A DNA stretch of 64,000 nucleotides from Cupriavidus sp. WKF15 (GCF_029278605.1 NZ_CP119572.1:1488001-1552000), one strand, 5' to 3'; shown: positions 1 through 7,980, numbered from the stretch's first letter. Notes: generated by a model from the sequence alone, not told the origin. Numbers and translations: made by a program.

Positions 1-300
1 AAGCACCTGCCGAACAGCTTTGCCGGCACGGACCTGGCCGCACGGCTCACGGCGCTCGGCCGCAAGGAACTGATCGTGGCAGGCTTTCAGACCCATATGT
101 GCATCAGCGCAACGGTACGTTCGGCACTGGATCACGGCTATCGCGTCACGCTGGTGGCCAATGCCTGCGCCACGCGCGACCTGCCCGACCCGCTCGGCGG
201 CGAGCCGTTGCGCGCGGCGCAATTGCACCGTGTCACGCTGGCGGCATTGCACGACCGCTTTGCGACGGTGGTGCCGGATGCATCGGTCTGGAAGGCCTGA
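1..300 (+). CDS. Isochorismatase-family cysteine hydrolase, C-terminal part
   Basis: The window opens inside this gene, so only the last 99 codons are present. The stretch GFQTHMCISATVRSALDHGY carries the family nucleophile cysteine in the usual T-x-x-C-[IV] setting, followed by the xSAxDxGYxVTLVxNACAT segment that ends the alpha/beta/alpha core of isochorismatase-like hydrolases. Members of the family hydrolyse amides or vinyl ethers, for example nicotinamide or N-carbamoyl compounds. The substrate cannot be told from this part. The gene is followed at once by a tRNA on the opposite strand, so it ends its own transcription unit. The missing N-terminus, with the catalytic Asp and Lys, lies outside the window. 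Confidence 0.85.
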   Translation, partial: KHLPNSFAGTDLAARLTALGRKELIVAGFQTHMCISATVRSALDHGYRVTLVANACATRDLPDPLGGEPLRAAQLHRVTLAALHDRFATVVPDASVWKA

Positions 301-330
301 TTCGGCGGAACGCGCCGCAAAAAGCCGGGG

Positions 331-371
331 CAAAAACAAAAACGGACGGTGCCGAAGTGGCGACCGTCCGT
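331..371 (-). terminator. Rho-independent terminator after tRNA-Val
   Basis: Read on the minus strand, a perfect 9-bp stem (ACGGACGGT with ACCGTCCGT, positions 342-350 and 363-371) is followed by a T-rich tail with one G interruption (331-341). It lies 16 bases past the CCA end of the tRNA gene and fits as its terminator. The same hairpin also lies downstream of the plus-strand hydrolase but lacks a U-tail in that direction. Confidence 0.75.
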
Positions 372-386
372 GTTTGCGTTGTGCGT

Positions 387-463
387 TGGTAGGCTCGATT
401 GGACTCGAACCAACGACCCCCACCATGTCAAGGTGGTGCTCTAACCAGCTGAGCTACGAGCCT
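387..463 (-). tRNA. tRNA-Val (anticodon GAC)
   Basis: The minus strand folds as a 77-base tRNA. The acceptor stem is AGGCTCG with CGAGCCT, the discriminator is A, and the CCA end is encoded. The T-arm has the GGTTCGAGTCC motif and the D-arm has AGCTCAGCTGGTTAGAGC. The anticodon stem CCACC/GGTGG encloses loop TTGACAT, which gives anticodon GAC and reads the valine codons GUC and GUU. Confidence 0.95.
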
Positions 464-527
464 AGCGAAGCCGCAGATTATAGAGAGCCCTTCGCGGCTG
501 TGCAAGTGTTTCGGGAATGTTTTTCGT

Positions 528-2075
528 TCAGGCGGTGATGCGGTCCCGCAGTTCGCGCTTGAGCACCTTGCCGATGGCGCTGCGCGGCAGGCTGTCGACC
601 ACATGCAGCGCGCTCAGGCGCTGCGTCTTGCCCAGGCGTTCGTTGGCCCAGTCGAGTACCGCCTGCGCCGTTGTGCCATGGCCATCGCGCAGCGCAATGA
701 AGCCGACCGGCGTTTCGCCCCAGCGCTCCGATGGCACGCCGACCACGGACACATCCGCCACGGCCTCGTGCGTGCGCACCACGGCCTCGATATCGCTCGG
801 ATAGATGTTGAAGCCGCCGGAGATGATCACGTCCTTCATGCGGTCCATCAGCACCAGGAAGCCGTCTTCATCAAAGCGGCCGATATCGCCCGTGCGGATA
901 AAGCGATTGCCCTCGGCATCATGCCACTCCACCTCGGCGGACTTGGCCGGCAGGTTGTGGTAGCCGTTCATCATGGCACCCGAGCGGCCGACGACTTCGC
1001 CGATGCTGCCGGGCGGCAGTTCCTTGCCGTCTTCGTCGATGAGACGGACATCCGCGCCTGGTGCCGGGCGCCCGACGGTGTGCAGCTTGTCGGGGAACTC
1101 GTCCGCGGCCAGCATGCAGCCGCCACCGCCCTCGGTCATGCCGTACAGCTCCGTCAGCTTGCCGGGCCAGCGGCGCAGCACTTCGCCCTTGAGAGCCGCG
1201 CTGAAGGGGGCGCTGGTGCAGAACTTGCGCCGGAAGCTCGACAGGTCGTACTTGTCGAAATCCGGATGGGCCATCAGGCGCTGGTATTGCACCGGCACCA
1301 GCATGGTGTGCGTGACGCGATGGTGCTGGGCCAGTTCCAGGTACTTGCCGGCGTCGAACTTCGGCATCAGCACGGCGGTGCCGCCCAGCCCGATGGTCGG
1401 GAAGAAGCTGGCGAGCGTGGTGTTCGAGTAGAGCGGGGTGGAGAGCAGCGTGATGGCATCGGTGCCGTAGCCGGTCATGGCGCCGCGCGACACGTGCGCC
1501 CAGCGCATGCCGTGCGACTGGACGATGCCCTTGGGCATGCCGGTCGTGCCGGACGAATAGATGATGTTGAGCGGCAGTTCCGGGCGCACTTCCGGTTCCG
1601 CGAACGGTGCGCCGGCCGGTGCCAGCCATGACTGGAATGGCTGGCCCGCGGCGCTGTTATCCAGCGTCACCAGACGCGTGTTGCCGAGCTGCGGCAGCAC
1701 GGGCCGCAGCGCATCGGCGACCGCGGCATCGAGGAACAGGATGCTGGCGCCTGCATCGGCCACCATATCGGCCAGGCTCTGCGCGGTGGACGACGGCGCG
1801 AGCGGCGCGACGACCACGCCGGCGCGGATGGCGCCGAGGTACACCGCGGCATATTCGATGGACGAGGTCGCGCAGATCGCGATCGTGCCGCCGGGCGGCA
1901 CCCCGTCGCGCTGGAGCGCGGCGCCGATGCGGTTCATGGTGGCATCGAGCTCGTCATAGGACATCGATTGCTCGCCCTGCACAAGGGCGACATGCGCGGG
2001 CTGGCTGGCAGCGTGGCCGCGCACGAGCGTGGACATGCTGGTAAAGGGGCGTTGCATCGGGGAGGTGTCGGTCAT
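528..2075 (-). CDS. AMP-dependent acyl-CoA synthetase/ligase
   Basis: The 515-residue protein belongs to the class I adenylate-forming enzymes, which activate a carboxylic acid with ATP and pass it to CoA. The P-loop-like motif YSSGTTGMPKG lies at about residues 173-183. The hinge and A8 region TGDIGRFDEDGF...SGGFNIYPSDIE follows at about 400-435. The catalytic lysine motif IGKVLKREL is near the C-terminus, so the enzyme looks intact. The substrate cannot be read from sequence. It sits 60 bases downstream of a Bug/TctC-type periplasmic binding protein on the same strand. A joint role in taking up and activating an organic acid is a reasonable inference. No strong ribosome site marks the start; a second ATG lies six codons further in. 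Confidence 0.88.
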   Translation of the reverse strand: MTDTSPMQRPFTSMSTLVRGHAASQPAHVALVQGEQSMSYDELDATMNRIGAALQRDGVPPGGTIAICATSSIEYAAVYLGAIRAGVVVAPLAPSSTAQSLADMVADAGASILFLDAAVADALRPVLPQLGNTRLVTLDNSAAGQPFQSWLAPAGAPFAEPEVRPELPLNIIYSSGTTGMPKGIVQSHGMRWAHVSRGAMTGYGTDAITLLSTPLYSNTTLASFFPTIGLGGTAVLMPKFDAGKYLELAQHHRVTHTMLVPVQYQRLMAHPDFDKYDLSSFRRKFCTSAPFSAALKGEVLRRWPGKLTELYGMTEGGGGCMLAADEFPDKLHTVGRPAPGADVRLIDEDGKELPPGSIGEVVGRSGAMMNGYHNLPAKSAEVEWHDAEGNRFIRTGDIGRFDEDGFLVLMDRMKDVIISGGFNIYPSDIEAVVRTHEAVADVSVVGVPSERWGETPVGFIALRDGHGTTAQAVLDWANERLGKTQRLSALHVVDSLPRSAIGKVLKRELRDRITA

Positions 2076-2135
2076 GGCATGCAGGCCGGCGGAGCTTGTC
2101 CTTCCGCCGGCGATGGGGAATTCGGTTCGGGAGGC

Positions 2136-3143
2136 TTACTGTACCTGGGCGCCGGAGTCCTTGACGACTTTGCTCCAGCGCGTGATCTCGGCGTCGATAT
2201 GCGTGCGCAGGGCGTCAGGCGTCGAGCCCACCGGTTCATAGCCATTGGACGCGAGGTTGGCCTTCAGCTCGGGCTCCTTCAGGACCGTCGCAATTTCGCG
2301 GCTGAGGCGCTCGACCACGGGTGGCGGCGTACCGGCCGGCGCAAGCACGGCATACCAGCCGGTGATATTGATGCCCGGCACGCCAACCTCGGCCAGCGTC
2401 GGTACGTCGGGCGCGATCGCGGCACGCTTCGTGCCGGTCACCGCGAGTGCGCGCACCTTGCCGCTGCGCACGTGCGGCAGCGTGGTCGAGATGCTGTCGA
2501 AGGTCAGCTGGATCTCGCCCGACAGCATCGCCGTCACGACCTGCGCGCTGCCCTTGTACGGCACGTGGGTCATCTTGACGCCCGCCACCGAATCGAACAG
2601 CTCGCCCGCGAGGTGGCCCGTGTTGCCGTTGCCGGCCGAGCCGAACGTGAGCTTGCCCGGCGATGCCTTGGCCTCGGCGATCAGCTCCGGCACCGTGCTG
2701 GCGCGCAGCGAGCTGCTGCCGGCCAGGACCATCGGCAGATTGGCCACCAGCGAAACAGGCGCGAAGTCCTTGCGCGTGTCATACGGCAATTTGGGATACA
2801 GGCTCGCATTGATCGCATGCGCGGCCAGTACCATGACCAGCGTGTTGCCATCGGGCTTGGCGCGCGCGAGCATCTTCGTGGCAATGGTGCCGCCGGCGCC
2901 GGGCCGGTAGTCGAGCACCACCGGCTGGCCCAGCCGTTCCTGCAGCCGTGCGGCCACCGGGCGCGCCAGCAGGTCTGCGCTGCCGCCGGGCGGATAGGGA
3001 ATCAGAAGCTGGATCGGACGGGAGGGCCAGGTCTGCGCCCTGGCCAGGCCAGGGTGGCCGAGCGTGGCGGCCGCAGCGAGTGCCAGGCCGGTGGCCAGCA
3101 GCCAGGCGCGGCGCTGCGTGCCGGTGCGCGAAAGGGTATGCAT
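2136..3143 (-). CDS. Bug/TctC-family tripartite tricarboxylate transporter binding protein
   Basis: The 335-residue protein has a Sec signal peptide (positive start, hydrophobic core, cleavage near GLARAQ at residues 32-37). The mature part begins with WPSRPIQLLIPYPPGGSADLLAR, the signature of the Bug family of periplasmic solute receptors. Further family blocks are present: RPGAGGTIAT, LTFGSAGNGNTGHLAGE and HVPYKGSAQ. Such proteins bind carboxylates, amides or amino acids and are very numerous in Cupriavidus, Bordetella and related genera, often as orphans without TctAB membrane subunits. No TctAB genes are seen here. The start is supported by GGAGA eight bases before the ATG. The downstream acyl-CoA ligase is probably co-transcribed. 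Confidence 0.9.
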   Translation of the reverse strand: MHTLSRTGTQRRAWLLATGLALAAAATLGHPGLARAQTWPSRPIQLLIPYPPGGSADLLARPVAARLQERLGQPVVLDYRPGAGGTIATKMLARAKPDGNTLVMVLAAHAINASLYPKLPYDTRKDFAPVSLVANLPMVLAGSSSLRASTVPELIAEAKASPGKLTFGSAGNGNTGHLAGELFDSVAGVKMTHVPYKGSAQVVTAMLSGEIQLTFDSISTTLPHVRSGKVRALAVTGTKRAAIAPDVPTLAEVGVPGINITGWYAVLAPAGTPPPVVERLSREIATVLKEPELKANLASNGYEPVGSTPDALRTHIDAEITRWSKVVKDSGAQVQ

Positions 3144-3294
3144 CGCTGTCTCCTTCGATTCTTTTGCCGGCCGGTGCCGGAGTGCCTACTCGCGTGGCGG
3201 CAGGGACACTTATGTCGGAAACCTTAAATTGCGCGCGCGGGCAAGGGAATTCGGAAATGACTAAGGCTGTGTTCCGCAACCCGGCCGGCGCTCA

Positions 3295-3320
3295 AAAATC
3301 TTGGCGATCAAGGAGATTTT
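3295..3320. promoter_or_regulatory. HipB-type operator, distal site
   Basis: A 26-bp element with palindromic ends, AAAATCT at the left and AGATTTT at the right, lies 76 bases before hipB. A near copy with the same arms and centre lies exactly 50 bp downstream. Paired palindromes of this kind ahead of a hipB gene are the expected binding sites for the HipB dimer. Binding itself is inferred. Confidence 0.75.
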
Positions 3321-3349
3321 TTGATTCTTTCGGCTTGGCAACCTAAAAT
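3321..3349 (+). promoter_or_regulatory. Predicted sigma-70 promoter of hipB
   Basis: TTGATT (3321-3326) and TAAAAT (3344-3349) are separated by 17 bases and match the -35 and -10 consensus well. The -35 box follows operator 1 directly and the -10 box overlaps operator 2, so a bound regulator would block polymerase. This is the architecture of an autorepressed toxin-antitoxin promoter. Confidence 0.7.
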
Positions 3350-3370
3350 CTTTGCAATCAGGGAGATTTT
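3345..3370. promoter_or_regulatory. HipB-type operator, proximal site
   Basis: This is the second 26-bp copy of the palindromic element (AAAATCT ... AGATTTT). It ends at the base before the hipB start codon and also contains the ribosome binding site GGAG at 3362-3365. It differs from the distal copy at only a few central bases. Confidence 0.75.
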
Positions 3371-3709
3371 ATGCAATTTCAGCTTGGCGACGCCTCCGAT
3401 ATTGGCGCTATCGTGCGTGCCTCGCGCAAGGCGAACGGCATGCGGCAGGACGACGCCGCTGGTGCGATCGGCGTCAGCGAGAACTTCATGGTCCGCGTCG
3501 AGAACGGCGCCGAGGGGATCCGCTGGGGCAAGCTGTTCCAGGTGCTGAGCGGACTGGGCATCCGCATCGTCGTGGATGTGCCGGAGGCCGCTGCGCCGCT
3601 GGTCGGCACCGAGCGCGACAAGCTCCGCCAACGCCAGGCCCGCAGCCGCCGGCGCCAGGCTTCGGCGGGAACGGCAACGGAGCTGGCCGATAAGGACGGG
3701 CATGGCTGA
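3371..3709 (+). CDS. hipB: HipB-like XRE-family antitoxin/autorepressor
   Basis: The 112-residue protein has an XRE-type helix-turn-helix at about residues 10-65 (IGAIVRASRKANGMRQDDAA ... IGVSENFMVRVENG) with the short beta strand IRIVVDVP after it that HipB proteins use to dimerise. A basic, glutamine- and arginine-rich tail follows. Two palindromic operators and a promoter lie directly upstream, which supports autorepression. The stop codon overlaps the start of a hipA fragment by eight bases, the usual translationally coupled hipBA layout. The toxin is truncated to 32 codons, so the protein now stands alone as an antitoxin-type DNA-binding regulator. Whether it still controls other promoters or neutralises another HipA is unknown. 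Confidence 0.85.
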   Translation: MQFQLGDASDIGAIVRASRKANGMRQDDAAGAIGVSENFMVRVENGAEGIRWGKLFQVLSGLGIRIVVDVPEAAAPLVGTERDKLRQRQARSRRRQASAGTATELADKDGHG

Positions 3710-3800
3710 TTGTGTACCGGTGGCCAGCATCGACGGCGCGCCGGTGGGCACGCTGCGCGATGAGCAGGACGTCTGGTCATTCGAATACACGCCCGGCTAG
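3702..3800 (+). pseudogene. hipA: Truncated hipA toxin remnant
   Basis: An ATG overlapping the end of hipB opens 32 codons whose product (VASIDGAPVGTLRDEQDVWSF) matches the extreme N-terminus of HipA serine/threonine kinases: a beta strand, G-x-x-VGTL, and a W-x-F-x-Y-x-P segment. A stop follows at once. No HipA core, ATP-binding or catalytic motifs are found in any frame before ridA. The kinase domain has therefore been deleted rather than frameshifted. The next 110 bases hold nothing recognisable. Confidence 0.72.
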
Positions 3801-3940
3801 CTCCAGACAACATCGAAGTGGTTTGCCACCAACCCGAGGGCTGAGCGTTCCATCGGGGGGCTTCCGCAAACGGCCTGGGCTGGCTTGCGGCGGTCCCGCC
3901 GCGGTATAGGATGGATAGGACTCTTCACAAGGTGCCAGCC

Positions 3941-4318
3941 ATGACGATCGACTACTTTGCAGAGAACAATCCGGCAACGCGAACGCTACCGCGCTCGCTC
4001 GCGACGAAGGCCGGTGATTTTGTCTATGTATCGGGGCAGGTGGCAAGGGCGCAAGACGGTACCCTGGTCGCCGGTGGGATCGAAGCACAAACGCGCCAGA
4101 CCTTGCACAACGTCGCGAGCGTACTGGCACTGGCAGGTTGTACGCTCGACGACGTCGTCAAGACAACGGTGTGGCTCGAAGACCCGCGCGACTTTGAGGA
4201 ATTCAATCGCATCTACGGCGAGTTCTTTCCGCATGGCAAGCCGGCGCGTTCGACATTGCAGGGCAAGAACATGGCCGGCACCAAGATCGAAATCGAGGCC
4301 ATCGCCTATAAGCCATGA
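3941..4318 (+). CDS. RidA/YjgF-family enamine/imine deaminase
   Basis: The 125-residue protein has the full RidA fold. Key blocks are VYVSGQVARA, the T-x-x-x-L-x-N-x-x-x-x-L-x-x-AG stretch, and the C-terminal PARSTLQ...KIEIEAIAYKP containing the conserved active-site arginine. RidA proteins hydrolyse reactive enamine/imine intermediates released by PLP enzymes. The ATG at 3941, with AAGGTG upstream, gives the canonical N-terminus. An in-frame ATG at 3911 would add ten residues that do not look like the family. The gene stands alone, convergent with the chromate operon. Confidence 0.88.
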   Translation: MTIDYFAENNPATRTLPRSLATKAGDFVYVSGQVARAQDGTLVAGGIEAQTRQTLHNVASVLALAGCTLDDVVKTTVWLEDPRDFEEFNRIYGEFFPHGKPARSTLQGKNMAGTKIEIEAIAYKP

Positions 4319-4348
4319 CGTTCTGTCCATGGCATTTCCGCAAGGGCA

Positions 4349-5401
4349 TCATGGTCTCATGACCCGCATCACGGGGTGATGATCGACATCTTTCAACGGA
4401 AGGTAGATTTCATGCGAAGCCGGATCGATCGTCAGACTGTGCGCATTCGATCCGACAAAGCCTTCCCCGACCTTTGTCACGCCCGTTGCTGCGACCTTGA
4501 AGATCGACAGCACGCCTGATTCGCTTGCCACATATAGCTGGCCGAGATCCGCGTCGTAGCCCAGCACGTCCGGTTCCCGGCCCACCCCGAAGTTCGCGAT
4601 GATCTGCTTGCTCTTCATATCGAGTACGAGCAAGCGATCATTCCCTTCGCAGGCGATGAAGGCCAATCGCAACGCCGGCGCGATCAGCAGTCCGTGGTTG
4701 CCTTCTGCTCCCGGCAAAGTGATGCGATCGATGACCTTGTCCGTGCGCGGATCAATCTCGACCAGCGACCGGCGTTGCTGGACGTTCACGAAGATATGCT
4801 TCGAGGCCGGATCATATTGTGTGTTGCCCACGGCGCCGCCCAGCTCGATGGTGGCGATGCGCCGGTTGGTGCGGACGTCGATCACGGTTTCGGTATTGCC
4901 ACGCTCATCGGAGACATAGAGCTTGCCGGCCTCGGGAGCATAGGCGATCCCATCGGGATAGACCCCACCGGCGATGCGTGCCACGATCTTTAAGGTGGAT
5001 GCGTCGATCGCCACAACTTCATTGGTCGCGGTCGCCGAGGCATACACGCGGTTGAGCTCCGGAACCGCCAGCGTGCCGTGCACATGGCCGACATCGCCAA
5101 TCGTCACCAGTGTGGCTTTGGTCTTTGTGTCCATGACGACGACCGCACTGTCGCCAAGGTGCGCAATGAACAGCCGTGACCTGGCGGGGTCGAGGCTAAG
5201 ATAGTCCCAGCGCGTCGTGCCGCCGGGCAGCGGGAAGTCGCCGACATGCTGCAACGGCAAAGCCCGGGACGGCAGTGCCGTTGTCGCGGGAAGGCAGAAA
5301 CCCGGGCCGAGCAAGGCGACCAGGGCGACGGCCAGGCCCGACACGACTCGGCGTCGCCACGATCGTATCTGGCCTGGGTGGCGTCTCGCATTCATTCGCA
5401 T
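4349..5401 (-). CDS. Secreted YncE-like beta-propeller protein
   Basis: The 350-residue protein has a basic N-terminus, a hydrophobic segment at about residues 18-40, and then six or seven repeated blade motifs. Typical blades read SRLFIAHLGDSAVVVMD, NRVYASATATNEVVAID, GKLYVSDERGNTETVID and KHIFVNVQQRRSLVEID. This is the 40-residue pattern of YncE/surface-layer beta-propellers. It is probably periplasmic. It is the last gene of the minus-strand chromate operon, 11 bases after the DUF1259 gene. The ligand and role are unknown. The tail has several histidines (DVDHHPVMRVM) but no recognised metal site. Confidence 0.7.
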   Translation of the reverse strand: MRMNARRHPGQIRSWRRRVVSGLAVALVALLGPGFCLPATTALPSRALPLQHVGDFPLPGGTTRWDYLSLDPARSRLFIAHLGDSAVVVMDTKTKATLVTIGDVGHVHGTLAVPELNRVYASATATNEVVAIDASTLKIVARIAGGVYPDGIAYAPEAGKLYVSDERGNTETVIDVRTNRRIATIELGGAVGNTQYDPASKHIFVNVQQRRSLVEIDPRTDKVIDRITLPGAEGNHGLLIAPALRLAFIACEGNDRLLVLDMKSKQIIANFGVGREPDVLGYDADLGQLYVASESGVLSIFKVAATGVTKVGEGFVGSNAHSLTIDPASHEIYLPLKDVDHHPVMRVMRP

Positions 5402-5412
5402 GTCCGCGCTTG

Positions 5413-6339
5413 CTACTTGTGCACGCTGGCCTGCGCATCCAGGGCCTTCCTGACACTCGTTGCCAATTCCGTCGCCTTGCCCTTGCCCCAGTAGTGCAGG
5501 AACATGTAGCGAGGCTGTTCACCGATCATGTGCTGATGGATCGCAACGATATTGATGCCACCGGATCGCATCGCCTTGAGTACGGCCTGAAGCTCGTCCT
5601 CGCGCATGACGAAGTCGCCGTCCACCACTGCCGAGTCATCCGTTCCGGCAAACGCCGCCCAAGTGTTGACGCCCATTTCATTGCCGAAGGCCACCCCATG
5701 CATGCTTGCCCTGGCTCCGATCACAACCTTGAACATGCCGTTGCTGGCTTGCCCCTTCTTCCCGAGAATGGCTTCCAGGGGCTCGGTACTGATTGCATTG
5801 TTTTGCGGGATGGCGCCGCCCGGGAAGCCGGCCCCGACCGAGGGACTGGCGGCCCGAATCTCGGAGACCTTGTCAAACATCTTCTTCACGCCGGCGGCGA
5901 GCCGGTCAGGGTCGCCCATGCCAGCTATGTGCATGAAGTAGACCCGCGGCTGGTCAAAGAAGAAGTGATTGTGAAGCCCGGTGACTTCCAGTCCGGCATC
6001 GAGCGCTGCGCTCATGGCCGGATTCACTTCGTCTTCGAAGAGGACGGTGTCTCCCATCAGCATGACCTGACGGCCATGCGCTGGCGTGAATGCCGCCCAC
6101 GAAGTCAGCCCCATGAACGGGGGCATGGTTGCGCCATCCACCTTGACCGGAATATCTGTGCGCGGCTTGGACACCTTGAATACGTTCTCGGCCTCCGAGA
6201 AGGTGCCCTTGAGGCCGGTTACCTGCTCGATCTTCGCGGTGTCCAGCTTCGGGCTCCGCTCCGCGGGCGCTGCGACGGCGACGGCGCAGGCGCCAACGAT
6301 GATGGTAAGGGCGAGTACAACTTGTTTTGCCATTCGCAT
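5413..6339 (-). CDS. DUF1259 (LppY/LpqO-type) exported protein of the chromate operon
   Basis: The 308-residue protein carries a signal peptide (residues 1-23, ending AVAAPA) and two copies of the DUF1259 unit. The first has GLHNHFFFDQPRVYFMHI at about 121-138 and the second has VAIHQHMIGEQPRYMFLHYW at about 268-287. The two histidine-bearing strands look like a duplicated domain. LppY/LpqO-like genes (called chrL in some actinobacteria and also found in Cupriavidus chromate regions) are known neighbours of chromate-resistance genes. Their biochemical role is not settled. Its place between chromate genes here supports an accessory function. Confidence 0.82.
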   Translation of the reverse strand: MRMAKQVVLALTIIVGACAVAVAAPAERSPKLDTAKIEQVTGLKGTFSEAENVFKVSKPRTDIPVKVDGATMPPFMGLTSWAAFTPAHGRQVMLMGDTVLFEDEVNPAMSAALDAGLEVTGLHNHFFFDQPRVYFMHIAGMGDPDRLAAGVKKMFDKVSEIRAASPSVGAGFPGGAIPQNNAISTEPLEAILGKKGQASNGMFKVVIGARASMHGVAFGNEMGVNTWAAFAGTDDSAVVDGDFVMREDELQAVLKAMRSGGINIVAIHQHMIGEQPRYMFLHYWGKGKATELATSVRKALDAQASVHK

Positions 6340-6547
6340 TTTTCACTCCTGAGTCACTGTTGGAAGCGGGTGCGAGGACCCACCCCCATGTCAGCGGATT
6401 GAGTGGCCTGACTCGCCTGAAGGCGGCCAGGATGGCAAGGCATGGCCGACCTTCGTGACGCCAAAGGCCGCCCCGGATCCAATGCCCCGCGAGCATCGCG
6501 TGTACGGTTGCGGCAGTGTCGACGCCCCTGGCCCGTCCGCCGCGAAG

Positions 6548-6856
6548 TTAGTCCTCGTCCTCATCGTCGTCAGCGAGCTGTTTGCCATCTTCGCCAATGA
6601 GTATCGTCCCCTTGGCAGAGCCCGAATCCAGTGTCACCTCGTATCGGGTTTTGCCATCGACCACCTGCTTCTCGATTTCTCCGATGGTGCGCCCGCCCGC
6701 TAGCCGGTCTATCGTCGTTCTCACTGGCGCGGGGACCTGGGCGATGTTGATTGCCTGATGGCTACGTTTACCGAACGGATGCCAGTCGCAGCCCGTCACG
6801 GTCAGGCTTAGCATTCCTGCCAGGACAGTCGCGGCGACTTCACGGGCAACAATCAT
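6548..6856 (-). CDS. Small PepSY-like lipoprotein
   Basis: The 102-residue product has a lipoprotein signal peptide with the lipobox VTGC at residues 20-23, so it should be anchored by Cys23. The rest reads as one small alpha/beta unit (VPAPVRTTIDRLAGGRTIGE ... KQVVDGKTRYEVTLD) resembling PepSY or putative beta-lactamase-inhibitor-like PepSY domains. It ends in an acidic DDDEDED tail. It lies in the chromate operon between the laminin-G-like protein (18-base gap) and the DUF1259 gene (about 210 bases). The role is unknown. The acidic tail could bind cations, but that is speculation. Confidence 0.68.
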   Translation of the reverse strand: MIVAREVAATVLAGMLSLTVTGCDWHPFGKRSHQAINIAQVPAPVRTTIDRLAGGRTIGEIEKQVVDGKTRYEVTLDSGSAKGTILIGEDGKQLADDDEDED

Positions 6857-6874
6857 GCTTGTTCCTTGTCAGCG

Positions 6875-7501
6875 CTATTTCGCTACCGCGGCGCCGAACG
6901 AGAAGGCATCGAACAATGTCACGCTGTCCGCCTTCGTCCAGACGCCAACCGCTCCAGCGCCACTGATGTGCTCGTCTGTCACATCAATTTGTCGTGTGCC
7001 GTCCAGGAAAACCTGAATATGGCTCCCGGCGAACTCCACACGCAATGTGTGCCAGACCCGGGCCGCGACAGGCGTTTCCTGATACTTGATCGTATGCCTG
7101 CGTCCGCCGGTCGTGTAATACAGAGAGACGTTATTCTCCAACGCGTTTGCTCTCGCAATGTAGTACTGGTTGCCGTCTTTCCAGCGCCAGACTACCCCGC
7201 CGGCCTGGTCATCCCGACCTGCGATCGGCTTGAACTTCACCTCGACATACCCGTCGGTCATGGCGGTGTCCTGTTTGACGCACCACGGAAAATCGCCGTA
7301 GCCGGACTGCTTGAGTACATTGCCCCCGTTTGGCGTGGTTGGGTCGGCTTCAACGGTCCATCTCGGCTGGCCGTGACCGGTGACGCCTGCCAGCCACCCT
7401 GTGGGCAATGTCCCTGGCTTGACCTGACTGAACATGACGGTCTCACCCAATGCGGGAAGGGTCATCAGTAGGAGTAAAGGGATGAGTAAGACCCGCTTCA
7501 T
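6875..7501 (-). CDS. Secreted laminin-G/DUF1080-like beta-sandwich protein
   Basis: The start at 7501 gives a clean Sec signal peptide (KRVLLIPLLLLMTLPALGE) and has GGAG just upstream. A longer reading from 7576 would bury that peptide and overlap the upstream gene. The mature 190 residues show the concanavalin-like sandwich pattern of DUF1080 proteins: DGYVEVKFKPIAG, GGVVWRWKDGNQYYIARANALENNV, WHTLRVEFAGSHIQVFLDG and GAVGVWTKADS. Such domains usually bind carbohydrate or act as lectin-like modules. No catalytic residues can be named. Its place in a chromate operon is unexplained. Confidence 0.72.
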   Translation of the reverse strand: MKRVLLIPLLLLMTLPALGETVMFSQVKPGTLPTGWLAGVTGHGQPRWTVEADPTTPNGGNVLKQSGYGDFPWCVKQDTAMTDGYVEVKFKPIAGRDDQAGGVVWRWKDGNQYYIARANALENNVSLYYTTGGRRHTIKYQETPVAARVWHTLRVEFAGSHIQVFLDGTRQIDVTDEHISGAGAVGVWTKADSVTLFDAFSFGAAVAK

Positions 7502-7518
7502 CTGGACTCCGGGTGTGT

Positions 7519-7980
7519 TCACGCAGGCATTCTTGGCGGCCACTGATGCGTTTCCGCCTGGCAGCTTTGACACCATGCATAGAGCGCGTCATACATCACC
7601 ATGCCGTGCTCGAGCATTTCGTGGTCGTCGGTGAACACGTGGGACAGCCCCAGTGAGATGGCATAGAGCCCGCCCGACTGCGGTGTCAGGTCCAGCCGGG
7701 ACGTATCCGCGCCGCGCACGATGCCCGCCATTTGCTGCAGGGCCGGATCACTACCGAGGTTGTACTTGTCGAGAAACGCGTCAAAGCTGCAAAGCTCGCC
7801 CACATGCGTCAGCTCGACACCCGGGATGTCATAAGGAATTGCGCCGGTCTCGCTGGCGATGCGCACGACGTCCCCGCTTGGCACATACAGGAAGTCCGGT
7901 CTCTCGTCGATGAAGCGTGCGATGAGCCACGGACAGGCGATACGATCGATCTTGGGGCGTTCCCGCGTAATCCACTGCAT
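7519..7980 (-). CDS. Stand-alone ChrB C-terminal-domain protein
   Basis: The 153-residue protein matches only the C-terminal half of ChrB. The block DRIACPWLIARFIDERPDFLY corresponds to DRVACAWLIRRFIDPHATFL in the full-length ChrB of this operon. VELTHVGELCSFDAFLDKYN corresponds to the FTHIGDRVSFEVLLASFGL region. It lacks the N-terminal winged-helix part, so it probably does not bind DNA and may instead sense or bind chromate. It carries extra cysteines near the end (WCQSCQAE). It lies 34 bases downstream of chrC. Confidence 0.85.
   Translation of the reverse strand: MQWITRERPKIDRIACPWLIARFIDERPDFLYVPSGDVVRIASETGAIPYDIPGVELTHVGELCSFDAFLDKYNLGSDPALQQMAGIVRGADTSRLDLTPQSGGLYAISLGLSHVFTDDHEMLEHGMVMYDALYAWCQSCQAETHQWPPRMPA

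Noticed and set aside
603..1631. 342-codon plus-strand frame opposite the acyl-CoA ligase
   Set aside because: It is antisense to a clear adenylate-forming enzyme and is rich in His, Arg and Ala with no family motif. Long antisense frames are usual at this GC content.
1968..3227. 419-codon plus-strand frame opposite the Bug-type receptor
   Set aside because: It covers two good minus-strand genes and has the Arg/His/Gly-rich look of an antisense frame.
5275..6402. 375-codon plus-strand frame opposite the DUF1259 gene
   Set aside because: The minus strand carries a signal peptide and a duplicated known domain. The plus frame has no recognisable content.
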